A stretch of DNA of 40,958 nucleotides, taken from IMG/VR virus record IMGVR_UViG_3300035703_000181, positions 1 to 40,958 of that record, one strand, 5' to 3'. Both the position numbers and the translations under genes were made by a program. The notes beneath the pieces are model-generated. The model saw nothing but the letters and a program-made list of their open reading frames with translations. It was not told the origin of the DNA and searched no databases. Origin of the DNA: a virus. The stretch's first letter is position 1. Each line of letters opens with the position of its first letter. Positions 24,989-31,975 of this stretch are shown piece by piece.

Positions 24989-26746
24989 CTAGGCTGCGCC
25001 ACCGATGGCGGCGAGTATCTCGTCTATGTTCATTGGGGCTTGACCAGCAGCAGGGGTTGCACCAACCGGTGAAGGAGGGGCCTGCGAGGGCGCGGTGGGA
25101 ACCGCACCTGCTGCTGAGATCTGTTGTTCTGGAGCCATCATCTGCGGCTGTTCTGGTTGTGGCGGAGCAGGAGGCGGAGCAAATGCTTTCTCCACAATAG
25201 TTTCTAATTGAAGACCCTTTTGACGTCCTTGGATTACTTCCGCAATACGCTTGATGACCTCAGAAGGATCTTGTCCTTGAGAAGCAAGAGTAGGAATAGC
25301 CTGTGCATATTGGGCAACAGCCAAACGTAGAGAGTCGCGCATTTCTTCAATATCGATACGCTGCTCTTCTTGAGTAACGTTGACATCGATAGGAAGTTCA
25401 CGACGGGCATAATCACGAGATACGAGTTTGTCACCTCGCATCTGGAGAAGTGCAATGACTGCTCGGTTAGGATCCATACCGGACATAATTCCGTAGCGAA
25501 CATCTACTGCATAGTCGCTCTTGATATCACGGCTAGGAACATACTTGAGCATATAGGGAGTACCATCATCTACTCCACGAATCTCTTTCTGCTGTGATCC
25601 GAATACTTTCTCGTCAGCCTCAAAGCATAGACCAATCAACTCAGCAAAGAGTCGGGCAAATTGTGCTTGAGCTGCTTTGATCTGTGTATCAAATCCTGCT
25701 TGAAGAGCCTGAACACCACGGCCAGTAACGACAGATGCGTCAATGTTACCGCTACGTACTTCTGGGTAACGAGTACCTAGACGTAGTTCACGCTCAAGAA
25801 CGCTTGATTCTGCAAAGACGTTCGGAGGTAATTCCAATGGAACACGGCGGATAGCCTGTGGATTAGCAGAACGCATAATCGCATCAGGACCAAGGGCTAG
25901 TTCCTGTACATCTTGTGGGATAGCAATCGGTGCCTGGATAGACTTTTCCGCTGCCTGGATCTGAAGAACAGCAAAACGTGCGCGAGCAAGTTGTACTGCT
26001 AAGACATCATCAAACTGTCCACGTGCTTCACCATCAAGACTGTAGCGCATTGCTACACGGGCCATACATCTTTTCAGCGGATTCTCGGTTTGTGAAAGAA
26101 CAAGATTCATTCGTGATGGAATCATCATTACATCTTGCTCTGCGTCGTGGTAGCGAACTACCTCGATATACGGAGATCCTGTCTGATATTGGCGCTTGCC
26201 GACAATCTCATTGTAGAACTCTGGGTACATTGAAGCCAAAGACTCTGCATCCATCTGGAGTACTTGGGTAAGAGAGATGCAATTACCGAAGCGATCAATT
26301 TCTGGATAGACGCCAAAAGGATTGAGTAGGCGGATACGAGGATTGTTTGTCTCATAGTCCATCTCTACAATGGATGGCAACATACCGTAGGTATTAAACC
26401 AGTCTGCACCAGAGTACATCTGGAGCTGAAGTTCTGAAGAGGTGACGTAGTAGTTAGCAATACGGGTACGAGTATCAGCGGCTTTACGTTGATTGTCGGA
26501 AACCATATTGGTAGCAGAACAGTTAAAGGAAGGAAGTGGTGCCATTGCCTCAGCGAGATCACGCGCAGCGACATCAATGAAGTTGGCGATAAGAGGCTTG
26601 GGGTACTCCTCAGAGAACATCGAAGGATATACCTTGCCCATATCACCTTGACGTACGGATAGTACATCACGCATACGCTGGTCGCGAGCAGAGTAGCGCG
26701 TAGATAAACGCGATACCTTTGCTGCGATCTCTTTGGCTGTTAACAA
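24989..26746 (-). CDS. Portal protein, TTG start
   Basis: 585 residues. MLTAKEIAAKVSRLSTRYSA leads to YPKPLIANFIDVAARDLAEA and NYYVTSSELQLQMYSGADWF, typical of podovirus-type portals. A stem-like region and long helix (about 345-385, GRGVQALQAGFDTQIKAAQA) follow, with a disordered Pro/Gln-rich tail from about 520. It forms the dodecameric ring through which DNA enters and leaves. The start is TTG at 26746, five bases after AAGGA. Order terminase-portal-ejection-scaffold-capsid agrees. Confidence 0.82.
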   Translation of the reverse strand: MLTAKEIAAKVSRLSTRYSARDQRMRDVLSVRQGDMGKVYPSMFSEEYPKPLIANFIDVAARDLAEAMAPLPSFNCSATNMVSDNQRKAADTRTRIANYYVTSSELQLQMYSGADWFNTYGMLPSIVEMDYETNNPRIRLLNPFGVYPEIDRFGNCISLTQVLQMDAESLASMYPEFYNEIVGKRQYQTGSPYIEVVRYHDAEQDVMMIPSRMNLVLSQTENPLKRCMARVAMRYSLDGEARGQFDDVLAVQLARARFAVLQIQAAEKSIQAPIAIPQDVQELALGPDAIMRSANPQAIRRVPLELPPNVFAESSVLERELRLGTRYPEVRSGNIDASVVTGRGVQALQAGFDTQIKAAQAQFARLFAELIGLCFEADEKVFGSQQKEIRGVDDGTPYMLKYVPSRDIKSDYAVDVRYGIMSGMDPNRAVIALLQMRGDKLVSRDYARRELPIDVNVTQEEQRIDIEEMRDSLRLAVAQYAQAIPTLASQGQDPSEVIKRIAEVIQGRQKGLQLETIVEKAFAPPPAPPQPEQPQMMAPEQQISAAGAVPTAPSQAPPSPVGATPAAGQAPMNIDEILAAIGGAA

Positions 26747-26755
26747 ATTAGTTCC

Positions 26756-27097
26756 TTACTTCCAGTTAGGATTTGCGTCTTTCGGAGTTACCTTCTTGAC
26801 GAACTTCTTCCAGTTAGCAATATCCTTTGTTGGATCCTGCTTGTACTTCTTACCTGCCTTGGCAATAAGGTTGACGTTATCCCACACATCTTTACGGGTT
26901 TCTGCTGTCTCACGAAGGCGTTGGACTTCATCCATATAAGCCTCACGATTTTTAATAGCCATCGCGTCAGAATTAGCGCCCGACTTGTATTGCTTTGGTG
27001 CTGCTTTTGCGGCAGGACCAGTCTTTGGCATTGTAGGCTTTGCTTTACGCATTGACTTCAATGGCCCTCGTGTTTCTCTTTTCTTTGGTGCTGGCAT
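26756..27097 (-). CDS. Basic hypothetical protein (113 aa)
   Basis: MPAPKKRETRGPLKSMRKAK then PKTGPAAKAAPKQYKSG: the first 40 residues are Lys/Pro/Ala-rich and probably disordered. The rest is helical (NREAYMDEVQRLRETAETRK). It lies between terminase and portal. It is too unlike known small terminase subunits to be called one, but a DNA-binding packaging role would fit position and charge. Confidence 0.58.
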   Translation of the reverse strand: MPAPKKRETRGPLKSMRKAKPTMPKTGPAAKAAPKQYKSGANSDAMAIKNREAYMDEVQRLRETAETRKDVWDNVNLIAKAGKKYKQDPTKDIANWKKFVKKVTPKDANPNWK

Positions 27098-27106
27098 AGT
27101 AGTTCC

Positions 27107-27271
27107 TTACCTGTTCTTAATTTTCTTTGGTGGCTTATTCTTTGTTGGCTTGGTATAGCCCATATCAGGAGTCACCACGTCATAATCAGGTGGCGCCTTC
27201 TTACCTTTGGTAGGTGGCTTCTTTCCCTTTTTGAGAAAATCGTCTAAGCCTTTTTTCTTTGGTATTGGCAT
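27107..27271 (-). CDS. Small Lys/Pro-rich protein (54 aa)
   Basis: Frame MPIPKKKGLDDFLKKGKKPP... ending TKNKPPKKIKNR, with AGGAG five bases before ATG at 27271. It fills the gap between terminase and the next gene. The opening MPxPKK is shared with its neighbour at 26756-27097, suggesting a related origin. Highly basic; likely nucleic-acid-binding, but no family is recognised. Confidence 0.65.
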   Translation of the reverse strand: MPIPKKKGLDDFLKKGKKPPTKGKKAPPDYDVVTPDMGYTKPTKNKPPKKIKNR

Positions 27272-27279
27272 TTGTTCTC

Positions 27280-29136
27280 CTAGATGAAGGGTCTTTGTTG
27301 TTCTTCGATAAGTTGGTCGATATTGACCACCATCCTCTTGCGGTGTTCACCGCGGGTGAGGAATGGGTTCTTGAGGTGATGATTGGAATACTGTCCGTGA
27401 TTAAGCACTTCACGTGCTTTAATCTCACAGAACCATAGAGCCATCACCATATCAGTCTTACCCTTCGTCTCAGGTGACCAGGTGATTAACTGTTCAATCA
27501 GAGATTTAATATTCTCTGTTTGATCTGAAGGTAAGTGTATTAAGTTATCGCGATGGTGGCGTCCATCAATCTGCTTTGTTCCAAAGAGCGATGACATACT
27601 TGCCACACCGAATCCTGCATCCCATTTATTACCGCCGGTATGATGCTCACGTAAGTAAACACCACGGGTGGAAAGATGCTGGCGGATTCCTTCATCTTGG
27701 GTAAGGAATTGCTGGAAAGCGTTTTTTTCAATAATCCATTCAGCGGGTTGATAGGCCGCTGTCCAGTCAAAGATAATCTGACGGATCTGCGAGGGAGATG
27801 GGCGTGTAATTTTCAGTGCGTCCACAATATAACGTTTATGTGTTGCTCGATCTATTGCGTAACACACAACTGCTGTATCTCCCACGATAGCGGGGTCCAT
27901 ACCACAGACAGTAATAAATCCGTTGATGTTATGAGGGTGGCCTGGAATACCAGGGGTGAGACGGCCAGACTTTCTCATTCCATCTATCGAGCCACGGACA
28001 CAGACCGGATCAAAGACGGCATTATCGGAGACGTCTTGCTGTTGATAGATCAGCGACCAGGTGGCCGAGTCCATCTGCTGACGTTCGTTATATAAGTTTC
28101 TTCCTGACCAGCGGGGGTAGAACCCCTTCTCATTCTTCTCTGATTCTGGTTGCCCATCAAAGGGTTGATCAGACCAGGGCCACAAAGTCAGCCAATCATC
28201 GGGGCTATCTTTTGCTTCCAGGAGAGCTGGCATCGCCAGATAGGTCCAGGGACTGATACCGCCTGGATACCTCTCTGGGTTCCGTAGTTCTTTATAGAGA
28301 TCTACAGAAGCTACACGGGTACCAATGATGATCAACTTACCCGTCGGATTGAGACGGGATCTGACATCCTGGTTGAGCCACTTGATCTGTCGTTCAAAGT
28401 CATTAGCGTTAGAGAGGGTTACCGCGTCATCGACAATAATCATATCGGCGCGCTTACCGTAAATCTGACCGCCGATACCTACAGCCTCGAGGTTCGGGTC
28501 CTTCTCCGAAGACTCACGTAGCTCGTTACCAAAGGTCACGCGGGTAGTAGTCCAGCTTGCGGTCTTGGAATTGAACCCTACGCCAGCAGCATAGGCTTGC
28601 TGCAATTCTTCGTACATCGGGTGAGTCAGGCGTTGCTTGATGGCGTAGAGAAAGTCACCGGCTAACCGCTGTGTCTGGGAGACAATCAGGATCCGGAAGT
28701 TTGGGTTCTGACAGATGAGGTAGGTGGCGTAGTCAATGGTAATGGTCATCGACTTGGCGTGGTTCGGCGGAATGTTGATCAGTACGCGATTGGCCTGACC
28801 CTCTTCATACTTCATCGACTCGTGAAGCCACGAGGGTTTACGACCCTCGATCACGTCCACCAGATTCATCTGATGCTTGAAAGTCTCGCTCTTGAGGAAT
28901 CGCTTGCGAAATTCCTTGAAGCTGATATCGGTAACGTCGGTGGCCGCGAATGTCTTCTCGCGTAATCCGAGCCGTGTACGATCCACTTTGTCTGCAAAGG
29001 CTTTATCTGTTCGGCGGTAGTACTCGTATGTCTTAATGGACTTACCGGCGGACTTACAGGCCGCCTCTATCGTCAGTCCTTCTGCTACCCCTTTAAGAAT
29101 AATTCTCTTTGCTATATCGGCAGAGTTTTCTGCCAT
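27280..29136 (-). CDS. terL: Terminase large subunit with N-terminal helix-turn-helix
   Basis: 618 residues. A helical segment at about 18-55 (GLTIEAACKSAGKSIKTYEY) looks like the helix-turn-helix of small terminase subunits. The ATPase domain has a Walker A-like IPPNHAKS (122-129) and Walker B MIIVDD (232-237), and the RNase H-like nuclease begins near GMDPAIVGD. It cuts and pumps DNA into the procapsid through the portal. No separate small subunit was found, so the N-terminal helix-turn-helix may replace it. ATG at 29136 follows GGGAGAG; it is the first late gene. Confidence 0.92.
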   Translation of the reverse strand: MAENSADIAKRIILKGVAEGLTIEAACKSAGKSIKTYEYYRRTDKAFADKVDRTRLGLREKTFAATDVTDISFKEFRKRFLKSETFKHQMNLVDVIEGRKPSWLHESMKYEEGQANRVLINIPPNHAKSMTITIDYATYLICQNPNFRILIVSQTQRLAGDFLYAIKQRLTHPMYEELQQAYAAGVGFNSKTASWTTTRVTFGNELRESSEKDPNLEAVGIGGQIYGKRADMIIVDDAVTLSNANDFERQIKWLNQDVRSRLNPTGKLIIIGTRVASVDLYKELRNPERYPGGISPWTYLAMPALLEAKDSPDDWLTLWPWSDQPFDGQPESEKNEKGFYPRWSGRNLYNERQQMDSATWSLIYQQQDVSDNAVFDPVCVRGSIDGMRKSGRLTPGIPGHPHNINGFITVCGMDPAIVGDTAVVCYAIDRATHKRYIVDALKITRPSPSQIRQIIFDWTAAYQPAEWIIEKNAFQQFLTQDEGIRQHLSTRGVYLREHHTGGNKWDAGFGVASMSSLFGTKQIDGRHHRDNLIHLPSDQTENIKSLIEQLITWSPETKGKTDMVMALWFCEIKAREVLNHGQYSNHHLKNPFLTRGEHRKRMVVNIDQLIEEQQRPFI

Positions 29137-29155
29137 AACTCTCCCTACTAAAAAT

Positions 29156-29183
29156 CTATTACACCTACCGAAAGTAATTCCAA
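29156..29183 (-). promoter_or_regulatory. Candidate promoter for the late operon
   Basis: Read on the minus strand, TTGGAA (29183-29178) and TAATAG (29161-29156) are separated by 16 bases and lie about 20 bases before the terminase start. The match to a sigma-70-type promoter is moderate, and the phage's own sigma-like factor may recognise something else. No better candidate is seen close to the gene. Confidence 0.3.
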
Positions 29184-29194
29184 CGGAGGGGACA

Positions 29195-29320
29195 GATAAC
29201 GCCGCGGTTGGGGAAGGCGTTATCAGGGGAGGCGCCTCCTACGCCCTAGGGGGCTGCGGAGGCGTAAGGCCGTAGCAGCCAGGAGGAAGGGGTCTTCAAT
29301 CCCCATCCACTGCTGGGGAT
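29195..29320. other. Cluster of hairpins upstream of terminase
   Basis: Four self-complementary elements in 126 bases: a 9-bp stem GATAACGCC (29195-29203) / GGCGTTATC (29216-29224); the 12-bp palindrome GGAGGCGCCTCC (29228-29239); TACGCC (29240-29245) / GGCGTA (29261-29266); and ATCCCC (29299-29304) / GGGGAT (29315-29320). No T-run follows, so they are not standard terminators. They could be a packaging recognition site, an RNA leader or protein-binding sites. Confidence 0.55.
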
Positions 29321-29387
29321 TTCATCCCCCTACTATATGTAAGGCGGGAAATATAGTGCATTTCCCATTTTTTCCTAAAGTATTTAC

Positions 29388-29409
29388 GAATGTGATGGAA
29401 CTCACATTC
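29388..29409. promoter_or_regulatory. 22-bp inverted repeat, operator-like
   Basis: GAATGTGA (29388-29395) and TCACATTC (29402-29409) are perfect 8-bp arms around the 6-bp spacer TGGAAC. It lies in an AT-rich stretch midway between the divergent terminase and plus-strand blocks. The symmetry suits a dimeric regulator, and no T-run follows. The binding protein is unknown; no classical repressor was found in this genome. Confidence 0.55.
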
Positions 29410-29613
29410 ACTACTGGCTTAAATGGCCGATTCTACCACTTTCACTTTAGCGCAGAAATTTGATCGGGGTATGTAGTAGCTATGCCACGCCAGTTAAAAA
29501 CAGGTGGGTCGATGGCCTATCCCGCCTGGTCTTTTCGGTCAACCCTCTACCTAGCCTAGAAGGTTGCCTCCTGGTCCTGGATGGCCTCCAGAATGGGGCG
29601 GGGAGGAGGTAAA

Positions 29614-29640
29614 GGGGAGGGAATGGGGGAATTAAAGGGG
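29614..29640 (+). other. G-quadruplex-capable tract
   Basis: Four G runs of 4, 3, 5 and 4 bases are separated by loops of 1, 3 and 7 bases, meeting the usual consensus for an intramolecular G-quadruplex on the plus strand. Further G runs lie just upstream (29595-29608). The surrounding 50 bases are almost all purines. It sits in the non-coding region upstream of the plus-strand block. Confidence 0.55.
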
Positions 29641-29658
29641 CGGTTCTAGCATCCCGGC

Positions 29659-29683
29659 AAGCCTGGACCCCTAAGCCTGGACC
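29659..29683. repeat. Pair of 11-bp direct repeats AAGCCTGGACC
   Basis: AAGCCTGGACC occurs at 29659-29669 and again at 29673-29683, followed by more CCTGG-rich sequence up to 29706. Spacing between starts is 14 bases. It may be protein-binding or simply slippage-derived; no gene covers it. Confidence 0.5.
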
Positions 29684-29710
29684 TGGTGGCCTGGCCTCCT
29701 GGACCTCGCA

Positions 29711-29789
29711 CGATTTTAGATCCAGTTCAATGAGCTGGAATCGGCGGGCCTCGATTTTAGATCCTGGAAAGAGCCATCGATTTTAGATC
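29711..29789. repeat. Three copies of CGATTTTAGATC, operator or origin iterons
   Basis: The 12-mer CGATTTTAGATC occurs at 29711-29722, 29752-29763 and 29778-29789, all in the same orientation, with start spacings of 41 and 26 bases. Copies 1 and 3 share a longer match: CGATTTTAGATC, then C or T, then AGTTCA. The repeats stop about 90 bases before the first plus-strand gene. Iterons for a replication initiator, operator sites or a phage-specific promoter element are all possible. Confidence 0.72.
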
Positions 29790-29817
29790 TAGTTCAGCGG
29801 GGCCAGGTAATTGAGAA

Positions 29818-29871
29818 CCACGGCGGAATCTGGAAGAATGAACCCGTGGGGCCGTCCGGCCCTAGATGGAG
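29818..29871 (+). promoter_or_regulatory. Structured leader 1 with AGATGGAG box
   Basis: A stem CCACGG (29818-29823) / CCGTGG (29844-29849) is followed by a GC-rich hairpin GGGCC / GGCCC (29849-29862) and then AGATGGAG at 29864-29871, nine bases before ATG at 29880. The box supplies the GGAG ribosome-binding site. The same order, hairpin then AGATGGAG then start, is seen at 30783, 31234 and 31962. Confidence 0.65.
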
Positions 29872-29879
29872 ATATCAAT

Positions 29880-30527
29880 ATGGAAACTGTAAACGGCCTA
29901 ACGCTTGATGAGGTTCAACTATGCCTTGAATGTAATCGCGAGATGCCTCTCGATTCCGTCGAGGTAGTAGTGCGCTCTGGTTCATTCATCGAGGCAACCT
30001 GTCGAGAGTGTAAAAATAAATTCGATGAACTCTCCCGCGTAAAGTGCGGGAACTGTTCCTGGGATAGTTGGGACTCTCTAACGATTCAGGTAATGAATGA
30101 ATCAGGCGCATCGTGTCCACGATGCCAAGGAGAGGAATTCCTTTTCTTTACGCCAGCAGGCCAGGTAATCAATGGCGAACAGGTAGTGAACTTTCCAGAT
30201 TTAGCGCGTGGAATTCTTTCCTTGTTGGGTGAGGAGGTATCGGTGAACATTGAGCACACAGGAGGAGGAACCGGAACTATTTTTATCTCTGCCGATTCTT
30301 CCGGCCTCAATACTTTCGCCGTAGGGCCTGCCTCCTTATCTACGGGACTCGCGCTCATTGAGGACCTCTGTTGGGGAATCGATGGAGAGGAACCGGTGAG
30401 ATACGCGACGGAAGAATCTAACTATTCACCGGAATCTCTCGCCGTCGCGATAGTTACCGATTTTCTAAAAGTTTCCCCTCGTGGATGGGTAGTCACCTTT
30501 TCTCAGGAGGTACACGATGCTAAATAA
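29880..30527 (+). CDS. Zinc-knuckle hypothetical protein (215 aa)
   Basis: From ATG at 29880 the protein starts METVNGLTLDEVQLCLECNR. Four CxxC pairs occur in the first 90 residues (CLEC, CREC, CGNC, CPRC), which should form two zinc ribbons. The rest has alternating strands and a helix near the end. The frame is open further upstream, but ATG at 29880 is chosen because it follows the AGATGGAG leader box. It is the first gene of the plus-strand block, so it may be early and act on nucleic acid or a host protein. No named family recognised. Confidence 0.68.
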   Translation: METVNGLTLDEVQLCLECNREMPLDSVEVVVRSGSFIEATCRECKNKFDELSRVKCGNCSWDSWDSLTIQVMNESGASCPRCQGEEFLFFTPAGQVINGEQVVNFPDLARGILSLLGEEVSVNIEHTGGGTGTIFISADSSGLNTFAVGPASLSTGLALIEDLCWGIDGEEPVRYATEESNYSPESLAVAIVTDFLKVSPRGWVVTFSQEVHDAK

Positions 30528-30717
30528 TCGCCTCGAATTCACCTCGGTAAAAATTACAGAGGGAGAACTATCTGGCGCGTATCGCGTTAGCGCGTGGCGT
30601 GGGATGGAATATCTAGGGAATGAAACTTTTCTCTACTACACCAAGCGCGAGGCGTTACGTGTAGCGCGAGAGAAAGTTCTCTCCTCCGGTGGCTTGGGAA
30701 TTTATTCTAGGTCCTAG
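30517..30717 (+). CDS. Small basic hypothetical protein (66 aa)
   Basis: MLNNRLEFTSVKITEGELSG, then RVSAWRGMEYLGNETFLYYT and KREALRVAREKVLSSG. It looks like a small alpha/beta fold: several strands followed by a helix. AGGAGG lies six bases before ATG at 30517, which overlaps the upstream gene by 11 bp. Similar small proteins are common in early regions of actinobacteriophages, with unknown roles. Confidence 0.65.
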   Translation: MLNNRLEFTSVKITEGELSGAYRVSAWRGMEYLGNETFLYYTKREALRVAREKVLSSGGLGIYSRS

Positions 30718-30722
30718 TGTTG

Positions 30723-30790
30723 CCTATCCTTCTGGAAGATCTCCGATTCTCCAGAGGGGTAGGGGGTAACTAGGCCCCGATTAGATGGAG
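30723..30790 (+). promoter_or_regulatory. Structured leader 2 with AGATGGAG box
   Basis: A 14-bp stem pairs 30723-30736 with 30750-30763 (outer CCTATCC with GGGTAGG, inner TCTGGA with TCCAGA, two G-T wobbles). An overlapping alternative GGGG...CCCC hairpin forms at 30763-30778. AGATGGAG follows at 30783-30790, ten bases before ATG at 30800. The outer stem arms are shared with leader 3 while the inner stem differs but stays paired, which looks like conserved structure. Confidence 0.75.
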
Positions 30791-30799
30791 GTAATGAAT

Positions 30800-31141
30800 A
30801 TGTGCCAGGAATATTCTGGATGGAAGAACCGCGAAACGTGGGCGATGAATCTATGGCTAGAGAATGACCAGGGACTATATGAATCGGCCCGCGAATATGC
30901 GCGGGAAGAGGTAGAGGGCCACGATGAGGGCAAGGAGATAAATAACTACTACCTAAGTGAGCGCCTCAAGGGGTGGGTGGAGAATGACCTCCTGACTTAT
31001 GAAAATATCAAGGTAAACGAGGAACTCTGGAGAATGTTCTCCGATATCGGTTCCCTCTATCGCGTGGAATGGCGCGAAATCGCCTCCCATCTGCTAGACC
31101 AGGCACTAGAGGAGGCTCTGACGGACAAGGAGGCCGTCTAG
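30800..31141 (+). CDS. Conserved phage protein with SGWKNRETW motif (DUF7249-like)
   Basis: 113 residues from ATG at 30800: MCQEYSGWKNRETWAMNLWL. The xGWxNRETWxxNLWL block is widespread in phage and plasmid proteins (DUF7249-like, from memory) with no assigned role. The rest is helical and acidic (YAREEVEGHDEGKEINNYYL). Two in-frame ATG codons lie upstream (30785, 30794), but 30800 has the best spacing to GGAGG and matches the family's usual N-terminus. It is preceded by leader 2. Confidence 0.75.
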   Translation: MCQEYSGWKNRETWAMNLWLENDQGLYESAREYAREEVEGHDEGKEINNYYLSERLKGWVENDLLTYENIKVNEELWRMFSDIGSLYRVEWREIASHLLDQALEEALTDKEAV

Positions 31142-31169
31142 ATCATAAATTCTTCGGTTCTGGAATCTG

Positions 31170-31241
31170 CCTATCCCTGCCGGTAGTATCTACCGGCAAG
31201 GGTAGGGAGGCGCTAGCCCCCACCGATCAAAGGAGATGGAG
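31170..31241 (+). promoter_or_regulatory. Structured leader 3 with AGATGGAG box
   Basis: A 9-bp perfect inner stem TGCCGGTAG / CTACCGGCA (31178-31186 and 31190-31198, loop TAT) is extended by outer arms CCTA-CCC (31170-31177) and GGGTAGG (31200-31206). The outer arms match those of leader 2. A CTAG-containing GC-rich segment (31208-31220) follows, then AGATGGAG at 31234-31241, two bases before ATG at 31244, with an additional AAGGAG just upstream. Confidence 0.75.
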
Positions 31242-31243
31242 CT

Positions 31244-31456
31244 ATGAATCAGGAACAATTCGCGGCGATGGTTGCCCGCATTGAAAAAATATACGAGGAG
31301 GCCAGTAAAGAGGCGGCGAGGTTGAACGCGCCCTATCTGGAAGAGGAGGACTACGATGAAGAATTCGAGGACACTCTGGACCGGAAATATTTCGACGGCG
31401 CAAGCGATTACGTGGCGATAATACTGGGGATACTACGCGGGAAGGATCAAATCTAA
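31244..31456 (+). CDS. Small acidic helical protein (70 aa)
   Basis: MNQEQFAAMVARIEKIYEEA is a charged helix, followed by EEEDYDEEFEDTLDRKYFDG and a hydrophobic C-terminal helix (YVAIILGILRG). It is highly acidic overall. It starts after leader 3 with a good ribosome-binding site. Small acidic early phage proteins often inhibit host enzymes, but nothing here identifies a target. Family not recognised. Confidence 0.65.
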   Translation: MNQEQFAAMVARIEKIYEEASKEAARLNAPYLEEEDYDEEFEDTLDRKYFDGASDYVAIILGILRGKDQI

Positions 31457-31489
31457 TGAGCAACATTGGGCGAGAATTACTAGGAGGTA

Positions 31490-31723
31490 ATGATGATAAG
31501 TGAGAACTATTTCGATCACTGTGACCCTTGCGGTGAATTGAGCGCGTGTACCTGCTTAGGTTCCCTGGTAGATACCTGGGAGATTAGCGCCTCTGGCCTG
31601 GATGGATGGATGGCCTATCGATATCAATATCGAAAAGGTCCCGCCAATTACTTTGGCTACGCATCGAGCTATCGGGAGGCGATGGATGCCATCGCGGAAT
31701 CGGTTACGGGAGGTGATTTATGA
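31490..31723 (+). CDS. Small cysteine-containing protein (77 aa)
   Basis: MMISENYFDHCDPCGELSAC then TCLGSLVDTWEISASGLDGW. CDPC and the following CTC provide four closely spaced cysteines, suggesting a small metal site. The rest is strand-rich with YRYQYRKGPANYFGYASSYR. AGGAGG precedes ATG at 31490, and a second ATG at 31493 is equally possible. It overlaps the membrane peptide gene by 4 bp. Confidence 0.62.
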   Translation: MMISENYFDHCDPCGELSACTCLGSLVDTWEISASGLDGWMAYRYQYRKGPANYFGYASSYREAMDAIAESVTGGDL

Positions 31724-31869
31724 TCATCGATTATGAATGGGCCGGCCAGGTTCTCGTGAGCTTGATATTCGCCGGAATCACAGGATCGATCCTGGCGGGA
31801 GCCTGGAAACTGGGAGAACGCCTGGTGAGATTCCACCGGCGAGGGATGAGCAGGGTTAGGAGAGGGTGA
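31720..31869 (+). CDS. Small membrane protein (49 aa)
   Basis: MIIDYEWAGQVLVSLIFAGI continuing through TGSILAGAWKLGERLVRF. One membrane helix spans about residues 9-29, followed by a strongly basic C-terminus (HRRGMSRVRRG). The positive-inside rule puts the C-terminus in the cytoplasm. The start overlaps the previous stop (ATGA) and GGAGG lies six bases upstream. It may be an early membrane-acting protein, such as a superinfection-exclusion factor. Confidence 0.62.
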   Translation: MIIDYEWAGQVLVSLIFAGITGSILAGAWKLGERLVRFHRRGMSRVRRG

Positions 31870-31878
31870 GGTTATTCG

Positions 31879-31969
31879 CCAGTGCCGGTGCTAGAAAAGT
31901 ACCGGCTCTGGAGTGTAACCTTATGGTTACCGGCTACCCGATAGGCGGGAGCTGAATTACTAGATGGAG
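31879..31969 (+). promoter_or_regulatory. Structured leader 4 with AGATGGAG box
   Basis: Three consecutive hairpins: CCAG-GCCGGT / ACCGGC-CTGG (31879-31911, one internal mismatch); GTAACC-TTAT-GGTTAC (31915-31930, perfect); and GCT-CCCG / CGGG-AGC (31933-31952). AGATGGAG follows at 31962-31969, six bases before the sliding-clamp ATG at 31976. The total non-coding length is 106 bases. Confidence 0.75.
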
Positions 31970-31975
31970 AAAAGA

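Noticed and set aside
31456-31503. A 15-codon frame MSNIGRELLGGNDDK in front of the gene at 31490
   Set aside because: It starts in a TAATG overlap but is very short and covers the ribosome-binding site of the next gene; at most it is a coupling leader, with no independent support.
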